A stretch of 34,138 bases of DNA from IMG/VR virus record IMGVR_UViG_3300023179_000298, positions 1 through 34,138 of that record; one strand, written 5' to 3'. Of this stretch, positions 31,501 through 34,138 are shown one piece after another. The position numbers and the translations under genes were made by a program. The DNA is from a virus. Within the stretch, counting starts at the first letter, position 1. Every line of letters begins with the position of its first letter. Below the pieces are notes generated by a model. The model saw only the letters and a list, made by a program, of their open reading frames with translations, had not been told where the DNA came from and ran no database searches.

Positions 31501-31817
31501 AGTTTTCCTTTATTCTCAATTATATCAAAATGTTTTTTGCTGCCGATAATCCATCCGTAAGTATCTGAGTATAAACATTTATAATAACAACCCCCGTTTT
31601 CATCTTTTAATTCATTTAATAAAACAAAGGTTTCATTGGTTGATTTCATTTTTGCATTCAAAGCTGGTCTGGATAACTCACTTGTTAGTATAGAAGGTAA
31701 CCAATTATTGTACTTGTTTCTTTCTTTTAACACTGCATCAATATCTGGATATAAAACAACAAACGATTGTAAAGCATTCTTTTTGCTTTTAATATAACAC
31801 ATCGATCCAAGCTTCAT
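31479..31817 (-). CDS. Unknown 112-aa protein
   Basis: 112 aa with a GGAGT ribosome site. TATAAATA, identical to the T4 late promoter core, lies between that site and the ATG (31817-31824 on the minus strand). Soluble, mixed alpha/beta: a beta start (LGSMCYIKSKKNALQSFVVLYP), a helix DIDAVLKERNKYNNW, then ETFVLLNELKDENGGCYYKCLYSDTYGWIIG. Pairs of Cys near residues 75-80 are not a clear zinc site. No family was recognised. Confidence 0.55.
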   Translation of the reverse strand: MKLGSMCYIKSKKNALQSFVVLYPDIDAVLKERNKYNNWLPSILTSELSRPALNAKMKSTNETFVLLNELKDENGGCYYKCLYSDTYGWIIGSKKHFDIIENKGKLCQTQEC

Positions 31818-31860
31818 TATTTATACAACTCCGTAACATAATCGCTAACTAGATAATAAT

Positions 31861-32115
31861 ATGCAAACAAATGATACAAAAACCTTTCTTGGTGAAGAAA
31901 GATATTCCTTACACACTTTTATGTCAAGTTCCAACTTAGCATTTTGCAAATATGATCATATTCATTCTCTTCTACTGGTTATGTTCCACAACGGTAGTTG
32001 CTATGAATATTATGGTGTAGATTCAAACACTTACAATGAATTAATTGCTTCTCCTTCTGCTGGTAGCTATTTTAACAAGGTAATAAAATCCTTCAAATGT
32101 GAACGAGTAAAGTAA
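31861..32115 (+). CDS. KTSC-domain protein
   Basis: 84 aa, nearly all KTSC domain: SSNLAFCKYD, then SLLLVMFHNGSCYEYYGV, YNELIASPSAGSYFNKVIKSF. This matches the family pattern (SSN-x-YD...L-V-F-x-G-Y-Y-V...S-x-G-x-YF...I). KTSC domains occur alone or fused to lysyl-tRNA synthetase and other proteins and are common in phages; their role is not established. The start has no Shine-Dalgarno. Confidence 0.88.
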   Translation: MQTNDTKTFLGEERYSLHTFMSSSNLAFCKYDHIHSLLLVMFHNGSCYEYYGVDSNTYNELIASPSAGSYFNKVIKSFKCERVK

Positions 32116-32128
32116 CATACTTATTCAT

Positions 32129-33355
32129 ATGCGTAAACTTTTAGATATTCTTTACACCAATGAAAATACTGGTGACTTTTCTGGTGCTGGTACTTTTCAA
32201 GGTGGACCGTATGGTTTTGGTAATCGTTACCAATTAGCCAATTCACAAGTATGGCCGGGACTAGCAGACCAAGAAGATAAAGACAATCCAGATAATCCTT
32301 CATTATGGCCTGCAATTGAAGCTCAACGTGATCCAAAAGACACCGAATATCAATCTCTAGAAAGCTCTGAAATATATGATAGTCGTCCACATCTTCTTCC
32401 CGGTGAAGATGTTGTAAGAGATAAAATTCTTGACAAAGAAGAAGATATAGAACCTTCTTACTTTTATGAAAAAGATTCAGATATGATTAATGAACGAGGA
32501 CCAAGCGACATTCTTTATCGTGACATGTATGGCTGGCCTCCAATGAATACACTGGCAGATCCAGTGGATCATGTTCCAGAAGATGAAGACCAAGACAGAG
32601 AATCACCAGAAGAAGAACGTTACAACATTCCTAAACTTCTTCCTTCACCAAGAGAAGGAGAACGTGGTATTCCATTTGGTAAAGGACCAGTTAATACTCC
32701 CGGTGAAGGTTTGTTAGAATTAGAACCGGGAGATATGATTACTCAAGGTAGTATGTACAATCCAATGGAACCTGATGATGGGTTAAAACTAACAAAAAAA
32801 CGTAATCAAACCCTTAATCGCTGGAAAGAAACAGAAGAAATAGACAAGGGTCACACCAATCGTGATGAGATTTTTAATCATCTTGTTAAGCCAGTTAACT
32901 ACATTAAAAAAGAGTTTGGTCAAAATGATTACGTAAAAGACTTGGATAGTCCTGATGATGTACCTTTACAAGTTGGGGGCCAAGGAGTAATCGCACATCC
33001 TGTTAAGCATGTTCCCGGTAACGTTAATATCTATAAGAAAGGAAATCCCGGTTATTCTCTGGGCGAATCTAAGGAACCTAAAATGGCAAACAAAACAAAA
33101 AAATCTAAAGAACGTGATTTGGTAGATTACCTACCAAAAGATCTAGACAAGAAATTCCCAGAGGAAACATATGGAAATGGTATGGGACAAATCATGACAC
33201 CATATAAATTTCCTCGTGAAGATAGAAAACTCAAAAAGCATGAGCCATTAAAGCATGACGAAAGATATATTCCATACTCATATCCAGATGCTGTTGAAAC
33301 AATCATATTAACAAAAGTTTTTGAAAAACTTGAAAAACTTTCAAAGAAAAAATGA
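32129..33355 (+). CDS. Unknown 408-aa Pro/Asp/Glu-rich, probably disordered protein
   Basis: 408 aa, dominated by Pro, Asp, Glu, Gly and Lys with few hydrophobic clusters, so mostly extended or disordered. Short motifs recur loosely: LLPGED, LLPSPREGERG, GPVNTPGEG, DPVDHVPEDED and HPVKHVPGNV. The first 12 residues (MRKLLDILYTNE) form a short amphipathic helix similar to capsid-targeting starts. The last 25 residues are a Lys-rich helix. ACATACTTATTC precedes the ATG, with no ribosome site. No family was recognised; an internal or scaffold-type virion protein is possible. Confidence 0.6.
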   Translation: MRKLLDILYTNENTGDFSGAGTFQGGPYGFGNRYQLANSQVWPGLADQEDKDNPDNPSLWPAIEAQRDPKDTEYQSLESSEIYDSRPHLLPGEDVVRDKILDKEEDIEPSYFYEKDSDMINERGPSDILYRDMYGWPPMNTLADPVDHVPEDEDQDRESPEEERYNIPKLLPSPREGERGIPFGKGPVNTPGEGLLELEPGDMITQGSMYNPMEPDDGLKLTKKRNQTLNRWKETEEIDKGHTNRDEIFNHLVKPVNYIKKEFGQNDYVKDLDSPDDVPLQVGGQGVIAHPVKHVPGNVNIYKKGNPGYSLGESKEPKMANKTKKSKERDLVDYLPKDLDKKFPEETYGNGMGQIMTPYKFPREDRKLKKHEPLKHDERYIPYSYPDAVETIILTKVFEKLEKLSKKK

Positions 33356-33432
33356 GTTTACAACAATACATCGCTGCTGGATTAATTCTTTGCTTTTTAG
33401 TTTTTATTATTGTTGATAAGCCTTTAGAGTAA
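33352..33432 (+). CDS. Single-span membrane micropeptide
   Basis: 26 aa (MSLQQYIAAGLILCF and onward to DKPLE), beginning inside the previous stop codon by ATGA. Residues 6-21 are one hydrophobic span, with an acidic/basic cytoplasm-type tail. The ATGA coupling argues that it is translated. Its last nine bases overlap the end of the convergent reductase gene. Such peptides can be holin or antiholin-like, or modulate a host membrane protein; no assignment is made. Confidence 0.5.
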   Translation: MSLQQYIAAGLILCFLVFIIVDKPLE

Positions 33433-34092
33433 GGCATCAAGAAAACTTTTAAGTTGCATTTCACCTTGTTCTGTGTCCATGTAATCTTTTACAAACTTAT
33501 CATTTGAACTATTACCTTGTTCCTTGTTTAAATCCAATGTTTTTTGCCACACAAACATTGCATCGTCAGGAACTTCAAAGCCCATGAATCTCATTACTTC
33601 CATAATGTGTTCGGCAACTTGTTGCGCTTTGTAATGTTGTCCAACAGTTACAACACCACATTTCTTTCCTTTTAATGGATTTTTTTCTTTAAAAACACTA
33701 ACTCTGTTTTCAAGAGTATTCATACGTTCAATAATAGTTTGCATTATTGCTGAATGACTCATCCAACGAACAGATGTACAAAAGATAACAATGTCAGATT
33801 CTTCAAATGCGTCATACAAAACTGACATTTGATCTTTACCTCCGTACTCTTCTGGATTTTCATGGGAAAGTTTATGAGCCCAACAACGATATTCGCCAGC
33901 TTCTTTTGAAGCACAGTTTTTTGCACCACCAGAATAACAAGACAAGTTTTTAACAATATGTAACTTGTCAGCGTTTATTATTTTTACTTCATGACCTTTA
34001 CGTTTACATTCTTTTAAAATTGCTCGTAAAGCAACTGCTGAAGCAGATTCATCGAACTTGTGTGTTGTTGTGCTGATTGCTGTAATAATCAT
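33424..34092 (-). CDS. Flavodoxin-fold NAD(P)H-dependent reductase
   Basis: 222 aa with the flavodoxin-like pattern of the NADPH-dependent FMN reductase family. The opening strand MIITAIST leads to a phosphate-binding loop and helix ESASAVALRAILKECK, and then VKIINADKL. ESDIVIFCTSVRWMSHSAIMQTIIERM is the central flavin-site block, and KKCGVVTVGQHYKAQQVAEHIMEVMRFMGF the C-terminal part. The loop at residues 52-70 has three Cys (CYSGGAKNCASKEAGEYRC), as in iron-sulfur flavoproteins, but a cluster is not assured. It would supply reduced flavin or reduce a small molecule. CATAATAC lies 17 bases upstream of the start on the minus strand. Confidence 0.8.
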   Translation of the reverse strand: MIITAISTTTHKFDESASAVALRAILKECKRKGHEVKIINADKLHIVKNLSCYSGGAKNCASKEAGEYRCWAHKLSHENPEEYGGKDQMSVLYDAFEESDIVIFCTSVRWMSHSAIMQTIIERMNTLENRVSVFKEKNPLKGKKCGVVTVGQHYKAQQVAEHIMEVMRFMGFEVPDDAMFVWQKTLDLNKEQGNSSNDKFVKDYMDTEQGEMQLKSFLDALL

Positions 34093-34138
34093 GTATATAT
34101 TTATCTGTGTATTATGATCCTACATTCAAAACTTGTTC
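34093..34138 (-). promoter_or_regulatory. Upstream region of the reductase gene
   Basis: The minus strand carries CATAATAC (34109-34116) and ATAAATATATAC immediately before the ATG. Both are -10-like, with no clear -35 or Shine-Dalgarno. The window ends here. Confidence 0.3.

Overview
The window reads as part of a large, AT-rich (about 35% GC by eye), T4-like tailed phage genome. The evidence is a head-assembly cluster (gp20-type portal, gp21-type prohead protease, scaffold-like proteins), a gp17-type large terminase, an SbcD/SbcC (gp47/gp46-like) recombination nuclease, a DnaG-type primase, a phage sigma factor, tRNA genes and very tight packing with many ATGA stop/start overlaps. The host cannot be named from the sequence.

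Layout. 1-6250 (minus strand): head-morphogenesis operon, in transcription order portal, a 290-aa conserved protein, prohead protease, a Gln/Met-rich 181-aa protein, a 213-aa protein, then a Pro/Ala-rich scaffold-like protein running off the left edge. 6333-16920 (plus): two probable virion-associated proteins, a GapR-like protein, three coupled small genes, a GroEL chaperonin, small unknowns, primase and an SbcD-SbcC fusion. 16929-18829 (minus): a duplicated-domain protein, a nucleotidyltransferase and a small charged protein, all with capsid-targeting-like N termini. 18953-20200: tRNA-Ala, an HNH endonuclease, tRNA-Thr, a stray tRNA 3' end and hairpins. 20210-28149: lysozyme-like protein, UV damage endonuclease, a 517-aa protein (minus), terminase, a RadA/RecA-like ATPase and a 547-aa repeat-containing protein (minus). 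28254-30617: HExxH peptidase, a sigma factor lacking region 4.2, a separate region-4.2-like protein, small genes, and two intrinsic terminators, one inside a coding region. 30644-34138: unknowns, a KTSC protein, an acidic disordered protein, a one-span membrane peptide and a flavodoxin-fold reductase.

How the parts fit. Portal, protease, scaffold and terminase build and fill the head. Several scattered genes begin with a short amphipathic helix ending in (L/I)xE, like T4 capsid-targeting sequences cut by the gp21 protease, so the nucleotidyltransferase, the 517-aa protein and others may be packaged in the capsid and injected. The peptidase/sigma/region-4-like cluster looks like the late-transcription switch, with a T4 gp55/gp33-like division of labour. 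The strongest whole-window signal is the absence of CCWGG (CCAGG/CCTGG) by eye, while CCSGG is frequent and every Pro-Gly pair checked is written CCC-GGN or CCG-GGN, as expected for a phage escaping an EcoRII/Dcm-specificity restriction system.
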